Below are positions 33,431 through 45,078 of a stretch of 64,000 nucleotides of DNA, piece after piece. Under the pieces are notes generated by a model, which saw nothing but the letters and a program-made list of their open reading frames with translations, was not told the origin of the DNA and did no database searches. Source of the DNA: Staphylotrichum longicolle (lineage: Eukaryota > Ascomycota > Sordariomycetes > Sordariales > Chaetomiaceae); NCBI GenBank assembly GCA_019096155.1, contig JAHCVI010000002.1, positions 3,720,001-3,784,000 of the forward strand. The letters run 5' to 3'. The position numbers were made by a program, and so were the translations under genes. The stretch's first letter is position 1; each line of letters opens with the position of its first letter.

Positions 33431-35868
33431 ATGGAAGACCTCATCGGGGACCCCTTCATCTACAACCAGGCTGTGTACGTCACCGGCCAACCCCGCCATC
33501 TACCCTCTCGTCTCCTCGCTCCAGACTGCTGACTCCCGTCCCTAGCGCCCACCCTCTGAACGAAATCGAAGACTGTGCCATTGCCGTCGATGCGACCTAC
33601 TACCTCCAACTCCACCTCGATGTCCTCCCGGGCAACGAGCCTCTCCTCCCGGCCCTCGGCGGCCTGACCGGCATCCAGGGCCGCATTGAGAATGAGTTGG
33701 ACCAATGGAAGGCACACAAGATCACTCCCTTTTTTATCTTCGACGGCCAGTCCATGGCCGGCCAGGACGAGACGGCGGTCAAGCGTGGTCTGGAGAACTG
33801 TCTCAAGACCGACGTATCATGGGACCTGTACTTCAACGGTCGGGCCGACGAAGCGGTGTCGGCCTTTGGCCAGAGCACTAGTACGTGGGCGCCGTATGCT
33901 CGACCAATTATGCCCTCTGGCTGACGTACAGCAGGTGCCTTTCCCACCAAGGCTCTCTATCCCCTCCTGCAGACCATATTGAAGCAGCGCGGCCTGCACT
34001 TCCTGGTACCCCCCTTCAACGCGGCTGCCCAGGTGAGCCCCCCTCGTTCTCTGCGAGTCTCTGTAGCTCCTCTGATTCCAGGCAGATTGCATACTTCGAC
34101 ATGTTCGACTCGGAGCAGTGCGCGGGCATCATGGGCCCCTCGGAGCTCCTGCTGTACCCGATCCGCGACTGCGTCATTCGCACCATCGACTGGGAGAGCA
34201 ATCTGGTCTATGCGGTTTCCAAGAAGCACATTCTCAAGACGCTCAATGTCAGCGAGTCTTTGTTCGTCGACGCCTTCTTGATGACTGGCACGTCCTTCCT
34301 GCCGCCGTTCCCCCCGCTCGCCGACCAGACCATCATCAAGACGCAGCCCCACACGGTGGCCGACGCAGTTAATATGCTGCGCACCGCCGAGAAGTCGGTG
34401 ACCCTCGTCTGCACCAGCTTCCACGACATTCTGAAGAGCCAGGATCCCAATTGGCTGGACAAGTACCGCAAGGCCCGGATGGCCGTAGACCATTTCGTCT
34501 ACATCGCCGAGAATGGCGAGGTCAAGGTGCACGACTACGAGCACCTGACCAATGACAGTCACGAATACCTCGGTCTTCAGCTCCCTTCGGAACTGTTCCA
34601 CTACCTCAACACAGGCTTGATCGGACCGCGAATCCTCACCTGGATCACTCATGGCCAGTTGCAGGTTCTGCCGACGCTTGATGGAGTCGCCTCGGACGAG
34701 TATAGGAGGCTGGTCACAACGCAGTCGGTCCGCATCAAGGAGGCTGCCCTGAGCCTGGTCATTCCTCGTCTGAACCGCGGCATTGGATTTAAGAATATCA
34801 GCATGAAGGTCTGGTATGACCGCAACTTTTCATCCACCGTCTGGGACCGGCATGAAGCTAAGGGCAACTTCGCCGCCCAAGTCGCCAGCTGGAACGTGCG
34901 GGAGGCGGCAATCGCTGAGAACTTTCCCCAGTTCGACCACGGCTCGATCCTGTCCGAGGTTCGGGCGCTGAAGAACCCAAAATTTGTCGCCCTGACTCGC
35001 TCAAATCCCAAAGAGAAGCTCAGGGGCGTCGAGTCGGCCGCTCTCATCAAGTCGATTTGCCTCTGGAGGTTTCTGCACATTCGGGGCTACGTCGACGACC
35101 AGCACGAGCTCACCAATTGGGGCTCTGCGTTGGCCGCTGCCCTGTCTGCTCTCGAGCCCACCGTCAAGAAGTACCCCGGTTTCCCGCATCTGTACGAGTC
35201 CGTTCTTGTGGCGCTCGACTTGATCCGCTTTGAGCTCCTCAACGCCAGAAACCCGCACGACGAGCTGCGTGGTCTTCCCCTGAATGGCTCGGAATCCGAC
35301 CAGGCGAGCCTGCTCTTGATCAGCAGATGCGCGAGTTTGCTCAAGCTCAGGCACCAGGCGAACGGCTACACCGGTCCTCTTAGCAAGAACTTGCTAGCTT
35401 TCCGCTCCCTGGTCTCCGAGGTGCGGTCGGCCGACCGTGACCTGGTCGAGGCGATTCTCGCGTCCATGTTCATGTACGCACAGGCTAAGCGGAACCGGGA
35501 TGACGGTTGGGAACTGAGCCACCAGTATGTTTTCGGCCCCAGGGAATACCGATGTTCACTTAAACCAGCATGCTGACACGATGTACAGGCTCCCCTTCCT
35601 CTATGACCCGGATGTTGCCCTCGGCATCGCCGTGAAGACGTATCTCGACGACCTGGTACCGAATGACCCCCACAAGGAACAAAAGCTGCAGCAGTTCCCG
35701 GGCGTCTATGTGCCCTATGCTGTGTCCTTTACCGAGGACTTTGACGTCGCTTGCAACTTCTTTGACGCGCTCTATGCTGGCGTCAAGACATTGAATGCCA
35801 AGGATATCCCTGCCGTCGACCGCTCCGCCTGGGACAAGGCCGCCGAGTACCTCGAGTCCAGGCGATAG
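33431..35868 (+). CDS. MKT1: Mkt1-like post-transcriptional regulator (PIN/XPG-like)
   Basis: Five exons, 33431-33474, 33546-33880, 33935-34032, 34086-35524 and 35589-35868, give 731 residues. The N-terminal XPG/PIN-like region includes EIEDCAIAVDATYYLQLHL, TPFFIFDGQSMAGQDE and RGLHFLVPPFNAAAQIAYF, then GPSELLLYPI. The C-terminal Mkt1 domain includes LPFLYDPDVALGIAVKTYLD and FPGVYVPYAVSFTEDFD. In yeast Mkt1 binds Pbp1 and regulates mRNA such as HO; nuclease activity is doubtful in the family. Exon joins recover NQAVAHPLNEIED, STSAFPTKAL, AAAQIAYFD and LSHQLPFLYD. The start ATG 33431 (ACATGG) is within the conserved EDLIGDPFIYNQ block, so a further short upstream exon is possible. It is convergent with SSS1. 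Confidence 0.9.
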
Positions 35869-36624
35869 GATGACCCGGACGTAGTTGTGGTTGGGTAGGG
35901 CAGGCAAGGGCAGATGTGAAGATGTGGCTTTGCCGCGCGTGTCTTGGCCGTCGCCGGCCATGAACGGTAACCTCCTCCTCTCCGGGGGTGCGAGCAAGCA
36001 GAAGCTTCTCGGCTGGGTTTTGGCGAGTTGCGTCAATCAAAAAGCAGAATTCTCAAAAACCTCTTTTGCCATGTGCTGCGTCGTATGTTTCTTCAAGATC
36101 AGAGATTTTAAAGCAAGCGTTCTCCTCCGAAGACCGCAAGCGATCGAGCCAGAGCAGGCCCAAACCAGAGGTAGCAAAAGCACGGGTTAAGCACCAAACA
36201 AGGAAATCAATGTGTTTTGTACAATTGCCATGTCGGGCAATGAGGATTACGATATGCGCCAGCTCTTGAACTGCTGCATGGGATATCTTGCACTCTCCGT
36301 CCCTTTCATCCGCCCCTCCCTCGTTCCTCTTCCCTCATCTATCCCCTCAGCCACGTACTTCTCTCCATTTGACTCGGTTGATAGCCGAAATGGAAACCAC
36401 ATTCCCCCCTTCTCTCAATGAGCCACTACCGCCACAGACCACGAGCCGCGGGCCATGGACTTACATCCTGGTCGCTACGTCCCAGGGTGAATTGATGGAT
36501 TTGTCTTTTCGCGTTGCTTTCTCTCCTCCTGTCGCCCGCCTCCTTCACCGTTCTACCCCAAGGTTTGGATGTTCGTTTTGAGGTCCTTTGGTGAAAGAGG
36601 GATTGGTATGAGAGCGGGGGGTGT
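35869..36624. other. Convergent 3' region, MKT1 / SSS1
   Basis: About 750 bp between two facing stop codons. It has CT-rich and T-rich runs fitting 3' UTRs; no gene recognised. Confidence 0.5.
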
Positions 36625-37153
36625 TTATGCGCCGCCGACGAGGATGTTGTTCAGGGGGACGTGGACTAAGAAGGGAAGATGAGGTTAGTTCGTTTCTCTT
36701 TTTTGGTTTGTTATGTTTGTTCGCGGGTTGGGCTCAGAGGGCTCTCCCGTAATTCGCGTTAGGCGGGAAGCGGAAAAAGGGGGCGATCCAAGTAGTAGTT
36801 GGTTGAGTAACAGATGAGGGGTGGGAAGAGTCATACTGAGCTTGACAAAGTACCCGACGGCGCCCATGACTGTGTGTGTGTCTGTTAGTTTGGAGGAGGT
36901 TCTTTTGCGGTGCGAATGGATAGGGGGGATCAGGGGGAGGAGGGAGGCGTACCGAGGAAACCGACGCCAACGGCCTGGGAGATCTTGATGAATTCGCGGC
37001 GGTCGGCTGGGTAATCCGGTGATGTTAGCAATTGCTTGTACGAGCCAATGCGGAGCAACTGGACGTACGCTTCTGCGCGCGGTTGATGAACTGGATGCCG
37101 TCCTTGAGGAACTCGCGCGGCACGTCGAGCATCTCCTGGACTTGGTCGGCCAT
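36625..37153 (-). CDS. SSS1: Sec61 gamma subunit (Sss1) of the ER translocon
   Basis: Four exons on the minus strand, 37153-37069, 37006-36953, 36869-36837 and 36665-36625, give 70 residues, the usual size. The sequence includes the amphipathic N-terminal part (MLDVPREFLKDGIQFINRAQ), KPDRREFIKISQAVGVGF, the single transmembrane helix VGFLVMGAVGYFVKL, and the lumenal end IHVPLNNILVGGA. It is a tail-anchored subunit that clamps the Sec61 channel. Introns carry CTAAC-type branches and lie in phases that rebuild P, V and I codons. The gene is near GET3, whose product inserts tail-anchored proteins, although this is probably coincidental. Confidence 0.95.
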
Positions 37154-39686
37154 TGTGAAGGTTTGAAAAGAGAAGGAAGGAGGAATTTGTCTGTATGGTG
37201 AATTAAAGAGGATAGTAAAAGCAATGGACCGGTCCGGAAGAGGTCGCGAGGCAGATCGTTTGTGGTCGGGTTGTGATGGGTGGGAGCAGAGGTTGGAAGC
37301 TGTCAGGTGTCGCGTAAATTGGAGAGCTGGTCAATTCGCTGAGTCTTGGCCCTGCCAAATGTGCCACATCGCCTCAAGAATCCAGGCCCTTGGTTAGGTT
37401 AGCCCGGCTCCCTGGCGAGGTGGGTGTGGCTCGTGCGTCTGCTCAGGGGCTGAACTGGGGCGAGTGAATGGGGCTGGAATCTGGGGCTGGGTTCTGGGGC
37501 TGGGAATCCACACAGCCGGCAGGCAACGCTGGCTCGGATGGGAGCGAGCAGGGGCCCAATCTTTCTCCAGAATCTTCCCCATCGAACCTGACGGGACCAC
37601 CGAGGAATCAAGCGCGTCCAGCCTGCACATGTCGGCTTACATTCCGAACTTTTTCCAGACTCGATTCAGTTCTGGGTACACAGTCAAGAGTCCAATTACC
37701 TTTGAACCATTCGGCTGTTGGCAAGGGCTCTGGTGTCCCCGCTTTGAGGACCAGCTTTTCGCTCAGAGTTGAGACGTTGAGCCCCTCAACAACAACTTTA
37801 CCGACGAGCAACGCTGTCCACGAGGCCTCAGGCCGAAGCGCGACATCTCTCCGGACCCAGCTCCGGTCCCAATGCCCAAGACCGTCAAATGCAGCAGCGC
37901 ACACCATCTGGGTGTCATCTGGCCGACTGACCATCGCCGACAAATGGCTGCCAGCAATCTAGCCTTGACTTGATGCCGCACTGAGACATGCAGCTCCCAC
38001 AATTGGATGAGTAAAGCACTCATCAGCATCTGGGAGCGAGTTATCCCCGCCATGCCAAGCGGCGGTGAAAGACGGTGCCGTATCAGCCGGGTCTTGATCA
38101 GTGTTCCGGGTGACTTTACGATGCAAGTCTCCCACAGTCTGCCAATCCGACAGACAGTCGGCGCCCCGGCAGCGCTCCCGTCATCCAAGTTTGCAGCAGA
38201 CAAACATCTCCTAGTTCCGATGCCCAAATGCACGCTGAGGCCGGCGGCGTGGCCTGGTCGCTCGGATAGCTGGCCGAGCTGGCCTTCCCCGCGGTCCGTT
38301 GGAGGCCAGGGCGATGACACAGGCCTCAAACTGTCTACTCCCCTGCGTCAACACGAGGCGAAGTCGTGTTCTCGGTTGTCGGTCGGAAAGCCGAGTGAGG
38401 AGTGAAGCAAGATCCAAGCTCGCCAGGCCAGTCACCTGCAACGTTCGAAGAGCCCTGAGAGAAGCCCGGGTTTCTGCCAGCTTGGGCCGGTTGATGGTGG
38501 GGCGCTTGATGCAAGCTGCAACCCATTGCAGGTCTCGGACAGCCGTTGATCGCCAATGGATCAGCCTGACAGGATCCTGTTCTGCCGGATATAACACCTT
38601 ACAGTGGACATCCGGAACATGCCCGCTGAGCCCGCCTACGCAACTGCAGTGACCGAAAGTGACGCGCCATCAGCGGCGAATTCCTTCCCAGTTCTGTGGC
38701 TGTTCGTCGTCCCGAGCCTCCCCAGCGTCTTCGGAACTAGGCCGCTTCTGACTCGGAGGCAACGTCGCTCGCTTCCCCAAAAGCTGGGCCACCCTCTCCA
38801 CATCTCATCACCGGCGGCCCCCTCCTCGAGTCTCTCCTTCTTGTGTCTCTCCCACTTCTTGCAGACAAAGAGCGATTCCTGTGCCGGGACGCATACCCAG
38901 ACTATTTCAGTCGACAAGCCAGAGGAGGCCTTTGTTTGGCCAGCCTTGAAACGACAACCGCCTGATGTTCGATTGGCCCGCGCTACTTGGCCTGCCGCGC
39001 GCCTGATACCTTGACCGCGTGGGGCTGCTCCACATTTTAAGCTCGATTGAGGTGAGCAAAGATGGCCTCTCAACCACCAGTTCACTTTCGCTTGGGCAAC
39101 ACCAGAGCCACGCACCACACAGCCCAAGTGGACGGCCCTTGCAACGGCCAGGATCGGGCCTGCTGGGGCTCAAAGGCTCTGGAGAGCATGGCTCCGAGTC
39201 TTCGTGTGTGATTTCTAGGGCCGCTCAGCGGCGGCCCTTATTACGGGCAGGTCGCGCATTGTCTGGTTTCAATCGTCTTTGTCCCGGTGCAGTCCATAAG
39301 TCCTCCGCCTCTTCCCCTGCCCTCCTCGCACTCCATGCCAAAACCGCCCCTTAGTGTATAATTCCCTCTTCCGAGAGCACATCTTTTCTTTTTTGTTGAG
39401 GGCAGGGACTACCTGGAGTATCCCGCCCACGCGACTTCTTACAGTCATTCGAGTTTTGACCCTATTGCCACTGTCGTTTTATTCCCGTTGATCGGTGTTG
39501 CCGAACGCCCTCTTGGCTGCCAGCAGAGCACACGGTTGGGTTTTCCGAGCTCAACAGCCAAGCCAGCGCTGCTCTCTCAAGTATTGCTGGCTGGATTCTT
39601 CTTTTCGTTTTTTCCTCTTTCCCAAAACGACACCGCTAGTGGTTGCGACGGACTCGATTCGGACCGTTCACTAAAGCTCGCCCAAC
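37154..39686. other. Gene-free stretch, about 2.5 kb
   Basis: No convincing coding exon on either strand. The left end should be the SSS1 promoter. A pyrimidine-rich leader-like region with TTAGTGTATAATT at 39350-39362 precedes the next gene. Confidence 0.5.
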
Positions 39687-40305
39687 ATGCGCAGACCGAG
39701 GTTCCGGAGGACGCCCTCTTCGAGGCTCAGCACGCCGGAATACATGGCGCCCGTTCCCCAGAGCCCCACACAGATGTCGGTCCGGAACTGGAACACGGGC
39801 TTCCCTGAGCCCTTTTGTGGCAGTGAGTATCCCCCGCCCTGTCTGGTTCTTGACTCGGCAGCTAACCACCTTCGCAGGCCGGAACACATCATTGCCACAC
39901 CCCGAGGCAAATCTCAGCCCCGATGCCTGCATCACCGAGGAAGACGTCAACCCGGCGCGGGCCCTCGTACGATACCGCATGTCGTTCATGGCTCAGCAGG
40001 AGCGCGTCAGCCGGTCATCCACCATGCAATCGGGAGCCTCTGAAGAAGGGGCCCTCTCCGCCTTTGGCCGACTGGCCCTCAATTCTCTCCGCGCTGCCGA
40101 GTTACCCGGCCTCGACGCGTTTCGCTCGTCCAAGGATGCCGATAGCTCCGAGTCATCCGACGGGATGAGCAGCAGGGATCCGGACTCGCCGCTGCAGCAA
40201 GCAAAGGAATTCGACCATCCCACGGCCGACCCACGCGATGCCGTGCGGGACCCCAGGGATGAGCGGCGAAAGCGCAGGTTTATGAGCAGGCTGGTGCACA
40301 GGTAG
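39687..40305 (+). CDS. Unrecognised basic/Ser-rich protein, 187 residues
   Basis: Two exons, 39687-39822 and 39878-40305. The 55-nt intron has GTGAGT donor, GCTAACC branch and CGCAG acceptor. I do not recognise a family. The N-terminus is basic (MRRPRFRRTPSSR), followed by a Pro-rich part and a probable helical core (EEDVNPARALVRYRMSFMAQ). The centre is Ser-rich (SSKDADSSESSDGMSSRD). The C-terminus is strongly charged (AVRDPRDERRKRRFMSR), possibly nuclear localising. The good splice signals and consistent frame are the main support; the start codon is the first ATG in the frame. Confidence 0.55.
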
Positions 40306-41211
40306 GCGGGTCGCAGCCGCCAGATGAAGGGTATTTCCGGCCGGCTTTTGTGTGGAGTTTCGAGGGCCGAGTGAGAGCTCGCCGCGTCTCCAGGGCACCT
40401 CGACCCTATGTCAGCATGTCGCCGAGGATGAAATGTGTGTTTTGCATTGCATGGCTGAGGGTGGAAAATCACGACCGCGACGAAGCTTGGCGTTATACTA
40501 TATGGTTTTGGAAAGGATTGCATGGTTCATAGGGGGGGATATGGCGTTATACTGGGCATAAGAGGAAGAAGACGTCGGTCGTTCGTTACGAGTTTCGTCA
40601 CGGGTTTTGATTGCCTCACGGCATCGGCATAGTCCTGCAGGATAGGACAGACATGGCTTTCTAGGTCCACGCAGACCGTCGGCCAGCAGCACAGGCTGTA
40701 TCTTTAGAGACTCTGTCGTTAATACAGAATGGCCCATATGTGGGCATTGATTGCAAGCTACTTCAAGTCCGCAAAATCCCTTGACTAGTGCATGCAACCC
40801 CCAACCGCTCATAAGACAAACATCTTGTCACTATCCAAACCCATCAGGCCCGCTTGCTACCACTGTCAGCGAACAACTTTCAGAAGGGATTGCACCAATC
40901 GAGTAGGATATTATATGACATTTCAACTACCCACAACTGCAATGAAACCCGGCAGCATCGAAAAGCTCACTGTGCCCTCTCGCAAGCGAGAGAACTCTGT
41001 CTCGTTTTAAAAAAAATAAAAGAACACAACATCCAGATTCGACACTTCACGCTCGTCATTCCTTCATTCACAACCGTGCAACGATCCGTTGCCAAAGAAA
41101 AGGCAGCAACCCCTCCCCCCTTCCTTTCCTCAGGTACCAACCACCTCATCCCCAACTCGTCCCCCCTTCCAGCCTCAAAATGACAGCCCCCCAATCTCTC
41201 CTCTCTTCTCT
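40306..41211. other. Convergent 3' region
   Basis: About 900 bp between the gene at 39687 (+) and the 5-hydroxyisourate hydrolase gene (-). AT-richer around 40800-41060. No gene seen. Confidence 0.5.
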
Positions 41212-41682
41212 TCAGCTCCCACGATACGTGCTATACCCAAACGGCGCCAGCAGCAGCGGCACGTGGTACCGCTCGCCCTCGCGCACCGTGAACGTCACGT
41301 CGACCTCGGGGTAGAAGGTCTTGTCGGCGCCGCCGAAGTAGCCGGCCGTGTCGAAGCGCAGCGTCCAGCGGCTGTCGCCGCGGATGCCGCCCAGCACGTC
41401 CTCGAGCGTGTAGACGGGCACCTCGCCCGACGAGGTCGGGCTCGAGTAGGGCAGCCAGGCCTTGATGCGGCCGTCGTCGTCGGTATGGGACTCGAAGACG
41501 CGGTTGGTCGCCGGCGGGGTGGTGGTGGTGGCGGTGGTTGAAGGGGCGGCGGAGGCGGAGGTGGTGGAAGGGGAGGCGGAGGTGGAGACAAGCTCGAGCT
41601 TGACGCGCATGTTGCGGGCGGGCTGGCCGAGGGTGGTGTCGAGGGCGTGGCAGGTTATGCGGTCTTTGGTTTCGGTGGACAT
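41212..41682 (-). CDS. 5-hydroxyisourate hydrolase (transthyretin-like)
   Basis: A single exon of 156 residues. The enzyme hydrolyses 5-hydroxyisourate, the product of urate oxidase, to OHCU in purine breakdown, commonly in peroxisomes. The N-terminal ITCHALDTTLGQPA carries the catalytic His (residue 12). DDDGRIKAW and the C-terminal YRGS tetrapeptide are family hallmarks. The usual length is about 115-125 residues. The excess is a Ser/Thr/Ala/Pro-rich insertion of roughly 28 residues between KLELV and VFESHT, in a surface loop position. No intron signals bound this insertion. The C-terminus YRGS does not look like a classical SKL signal. Confidence 0.92.
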   Translation of the reverse strand: MSTETKDRITCHALDTTLGQPARNMRVKLELVSTSASPSTTSASAAPSTTATTTTPPATNRVFESHTDDDGRIKAWLPYSSPTSSGEVPVYTLEDVLGGIRGDSRWTLRFDTAGYFGGADKTFYPEVDVTFTVREGERYHVPLLLAPFGYSTYRGS

Positions 41683-42942
41683 GGTGGGCGGTTTTGACTA
41701 TGTTTTTGTTTTTGTTTTGGTCCGGGTTGTTTGGTGATGGTTGACGATGGTCAGCCTGGTGTTGCGGGGTGGTGTAAGCAGGGGTTCCAAGATCCAATGG
41801 GTTCGAGACTTGAAGGTGGGGTCAGAAAGGAAGAAGCGGGAATGGGAAGTTGAAGGTGGCCCTGCATATATGGAATCTGGAATACTGACTGCTCGGTGGG
41901 ACAGTAGAGTCACTTACACTGCAGCGCCTTTGCTGTTGGGGTGCTGGCGATGACTGTGTTGTTGTTGATGCGGTGGTCAGGTCGAGGGGCAATGCGTTAT
42001 CACGATAAGGCTGGCGATGGGATGAGATGAGGGGTAACACCGGGGCTCTCCAACTCTCCTCCAACTGCACTGAATGTCCTAGGCTCGACGTTGCCCGACG
42101 ATCTAGGGGACAGTCCGGGCTTATATGCGTGAAGAGGAAAAATCACAGCAGAATCTTGGGTTGGCCAAGTAAAAAGATGCGCTTATCGGCTGCCTAACTA
42201 GAGCAAGGTACTAGCAGTAGTCCTAGGACTCCTCGGCGTGCGATCTGCAAGCTGATGGGCTGTCCTAATTGCCTTGGGGGCCACTGATGCCCACTCCCGC
42301 TCAGCCCCGCCTCCTGAACCGGGGACGCGTTGTCGGCGTCTGCCGTTGTCCGCTGCTGAAGAAGACCCCTTCGCCTTTGTTGTAGCACTTGAATCGCCTG
42401 AATCAGCTCAAGAAGCGGTCAAGGGAGTGCATCTGTGTCACGAGGATCCAGGTGAGTTATAACTGGCATGCCTGAGGGCGGCGTGCTGTTCTCACTTCCA
42501 AGGTTTCGCGCACACAAGGCTCAGCTCTTCCCACTCCGAGAAGGCGAATGGCACGCTTGGTTGCCAGCCGGTGTCCTGGAAGTGCGCATTTGGGTGGCTC
42601 GAGAGTGGTTCCAGCTGAGCGGCCACATGGGTGTGCCAAGTCCGCCTGAAGCCCCTGGCAGTTACCCCACCAAAACCCCCAGTGACGTTGCCGCAGGGGC
42701 GGGCCAGACCCGACCACAGGAGCCACGCCGTCTGAACCCTGCAGTGACTTTGCGTTTCCAAGTGTTTCCAAAAACCCGAGTTTCATTGCCATACGCAGTT
42801 GACACCAGCACACGAACACACAGCACGCAAAGACAGACCCTCCCTCCCCTCGCCATTGCACTCCCACTCCCGTACTACCCCGCGAACTCAGGCCAGAAGC
42901 CTCCAACCCGGCAACTTCCAACACCCTCTCAGATCCGCCACA
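41683..42942. other. Divergent intergenic region, hydrolase / GET3
   Basis: About 1.26 kb upstream of both genes. A TATATATG-like element on the minus strand near 41867-41874 may serve the hydrolase. The last 150 bases before 42943 are CA-rich, leader-like. No gene recognised. Confidence 0.5.
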
Positions 42943-44027
42943 ATGTCGGCCGCCATCGTCAACGCTGACGACCCGGACGCCATGGAGCCGACGCTCCAGT
43001 CCATCCTCGACCAGCGGTCGCTGCGCTGGATCTTTGTCGGCGGCAAAGGCGGCGTGGGCAAGACGACCACCTCGTGCTCGCTCGCCATCCAGCTGGCCAA
43101 GGTGCGCCGCTCCGTGCTGCTCATCTCGACCGACCCGGCCCACAACCTGAGCGACGCCTTCAGCCAGAAGTTTGGCAAGGAGGCCCGTCTCGTCGACGGC
43201 TTCGACAACCTGAGCGCCATGGAGATTGACCCCAACGGCAGCATCCAGGATCTCCTGGCGGGCCAAGGCGAGGGCGACGCTGGCGCGGCGGACATGGGCG
43301 GGATGGGGGGCATGATGCAGGATCTCGCGTTTGCGGTAGGTTCACAGTTCTCAAGGGTCGCCAACGTTTTCCGACTAACGGTGTCGCTTCCCAGATCCCC
43401 GGCATCGACGAGGCCATGTCCTTCGCCGAGGTCCTCAAACAAGTCAAGTCGCTCTCGTACGAGACCATCATCTTCGACACGGCACCCACCGGCCACACGC
43501 TCCGCTTCCTCCAGTTCCCCTCGGTCCTCGAAAAGGCGCTCGCCAAGGTGTCGCAGCTCTCGAACCAGTACGGCCCGCTCCTCAACGGCTTCCTCGGCAG
43601 CAACGGCACGCTGCCCAACGGCCAGAACCTCAACGAGATGATGGAGAAGCTCGAGACGCTGCGCGAGACCATCTCCGAGGTCAACACGCAGTTCAAGGAC
43701 GAGCGCCTCACCACCTTCGTCTGCGTCTGCATCCCCGAGTTCCTCTCGCTCTACGAGACGGAGCGCATGATCCAGGAGCTCGCGACGTACGGCATCGACA
43801 CGCACTGCATCGTCGTCAACCAGCTGCTGTTCCCCAAGCCCGGCTCCGACTGCGAGCAGTGCACCGCCCGCCGCCGCATGCAAAAGAAGTACCTGGACCA
43901 GATCGAGGAGCTGTACGACGAGTTCAACGTGGTCAAGATGCCGCTGCTGGTCGAGGAGGTGAGGGGGAAGGAGAGGCTGGAGAAGTTTAGCGAGATGCTG
44001 GTGAAGCCGTTTGTCCCGCCCTCGTAG
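42943..44027 (+). CDS. GET3: ATPase Get3 (guided entry of tail-anchored proteins)
   Basis: Two exons, 42943-43335 and 43395-44027, give 341 residues. The deviant Walker A motif GGKGGVGKT lies at residues 33-41, switch I is [10 protein letters not shown], and switch II is [10 protein letters not shown]. The zinc-binding CEQC couples the homodimer. The Met/Gly-rich segment ([12 protein letters not shown]) lies in the client-binding helical domain. Get3 is a cytosolic dimeric ATPase that receives tail-anchored proteins from Sgt2/Get4-5 and delivers them to the Get1/2 receptor at the ER. The 59-nt intron joins DLAFA to [10 protein letters not shown]. The start ATG is in a CACAATGTC context and begins the conserved part closely. 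Confidence 0.96.
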
Positions 44028-45078
44028 GGCTGGCCCGGTATGGCCAAGCAAAAAAAAGATGTAGGTGTAGTTCTTGGGTTGAATGGGAAGGAAGGGATAA
44101 GGGCGTCTAGGCTGGGGGATACCCTCATGTGTTGGTAGCCGGGTGGTTGCGTTGAGTACCACCTACGTATATTTTGGGGACGAGATAGCTAGGTAGCTAA
44201 AACGCCCCATGCTGTGCAATAGAAAAGGCGTCAAATGGTGCGTTTCGGGAACATGTTCACATGGGAGTTGGCCAACATCTCAACAAACATCATCAATTTC
44301 AAGGGCATTTTATGTCGCCGCGTGTCACTAAAGCGAAATAGATCACATTGGAACCGAGTAGATTGAACATCAAAGTCGATTAGCCCCGCAACATTCGGGA
44401 GCAATGCTGTACTTATACACCAAAAAAAGAAAAGTAGCCGAGCGGCTGTGGCTGATCCCGCTCAGAGTACATGAAAGTCAGCCCACCACCGCCCCCCCCC
44501 CCCCCCCCCCAACCCTTCCAATGAGAAACCCCCAGGATTTTCTTGCTGTGCGCCCAACGTTGGCATCAATGGTTGATCTTCCTCCCGCAAAGCCAAAGAA
44601 AAACAGGACCGCTTCTTCCCCCCCGGATCACCCGACCATCTCAGCGCCAACGCCTGAAATGCAAGGAAACCCCCATAATAAAAAGTCCAGAGATGATGTG
44701 GTCTTCTTTCCCCTCCCCAGTGATGCCCAAGCCCTCGATGGATGGCTGCCCTCTTCAATGAACACAAAATAGAAAATGAAGCAAGCAAAAAATGAAAAAA
44801 ACACGCCGCCCCCCTCGACCAGACCAAGTGGGCTTTTAAAGGCCGTATATACTCTGCCTGTTGTCCAACCCCATTGTAAGACAGCAGCATCAGCAGCGAG
44901 GTCAGAAGCAGCGGCAGTTGGTCAGGGTACTCGTAGGTATCGTGTCCGTGTGGTTGTCGGATTATGCTCGAATATGTGCAGACGAAGATGGTAAATACCA
45001 GGGGGGGGTGAAACCCGATGGCTTCGGGGTGACGTTGGTCTAGTCGGCAAATGTTGATCAATACAGTGTTCCTGCTTC
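44028..45078. other. Convergent 3' region with a long poly-C run
   Basis: About 1 kb between GET3 and MPE1 stop codons. It holds a 19-base C homopolymer at 44492-44510 and A-rich stretches; no gene seen. Confidence 0.5.
44492..44510. repeat. Poly-C homopolymer, 19 bases
   Basis: Uninterrupted C run in the GET3-MPE1 3' intergenic region. The exact length is probably unreliable in any assembly. Confidence 0.9.
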
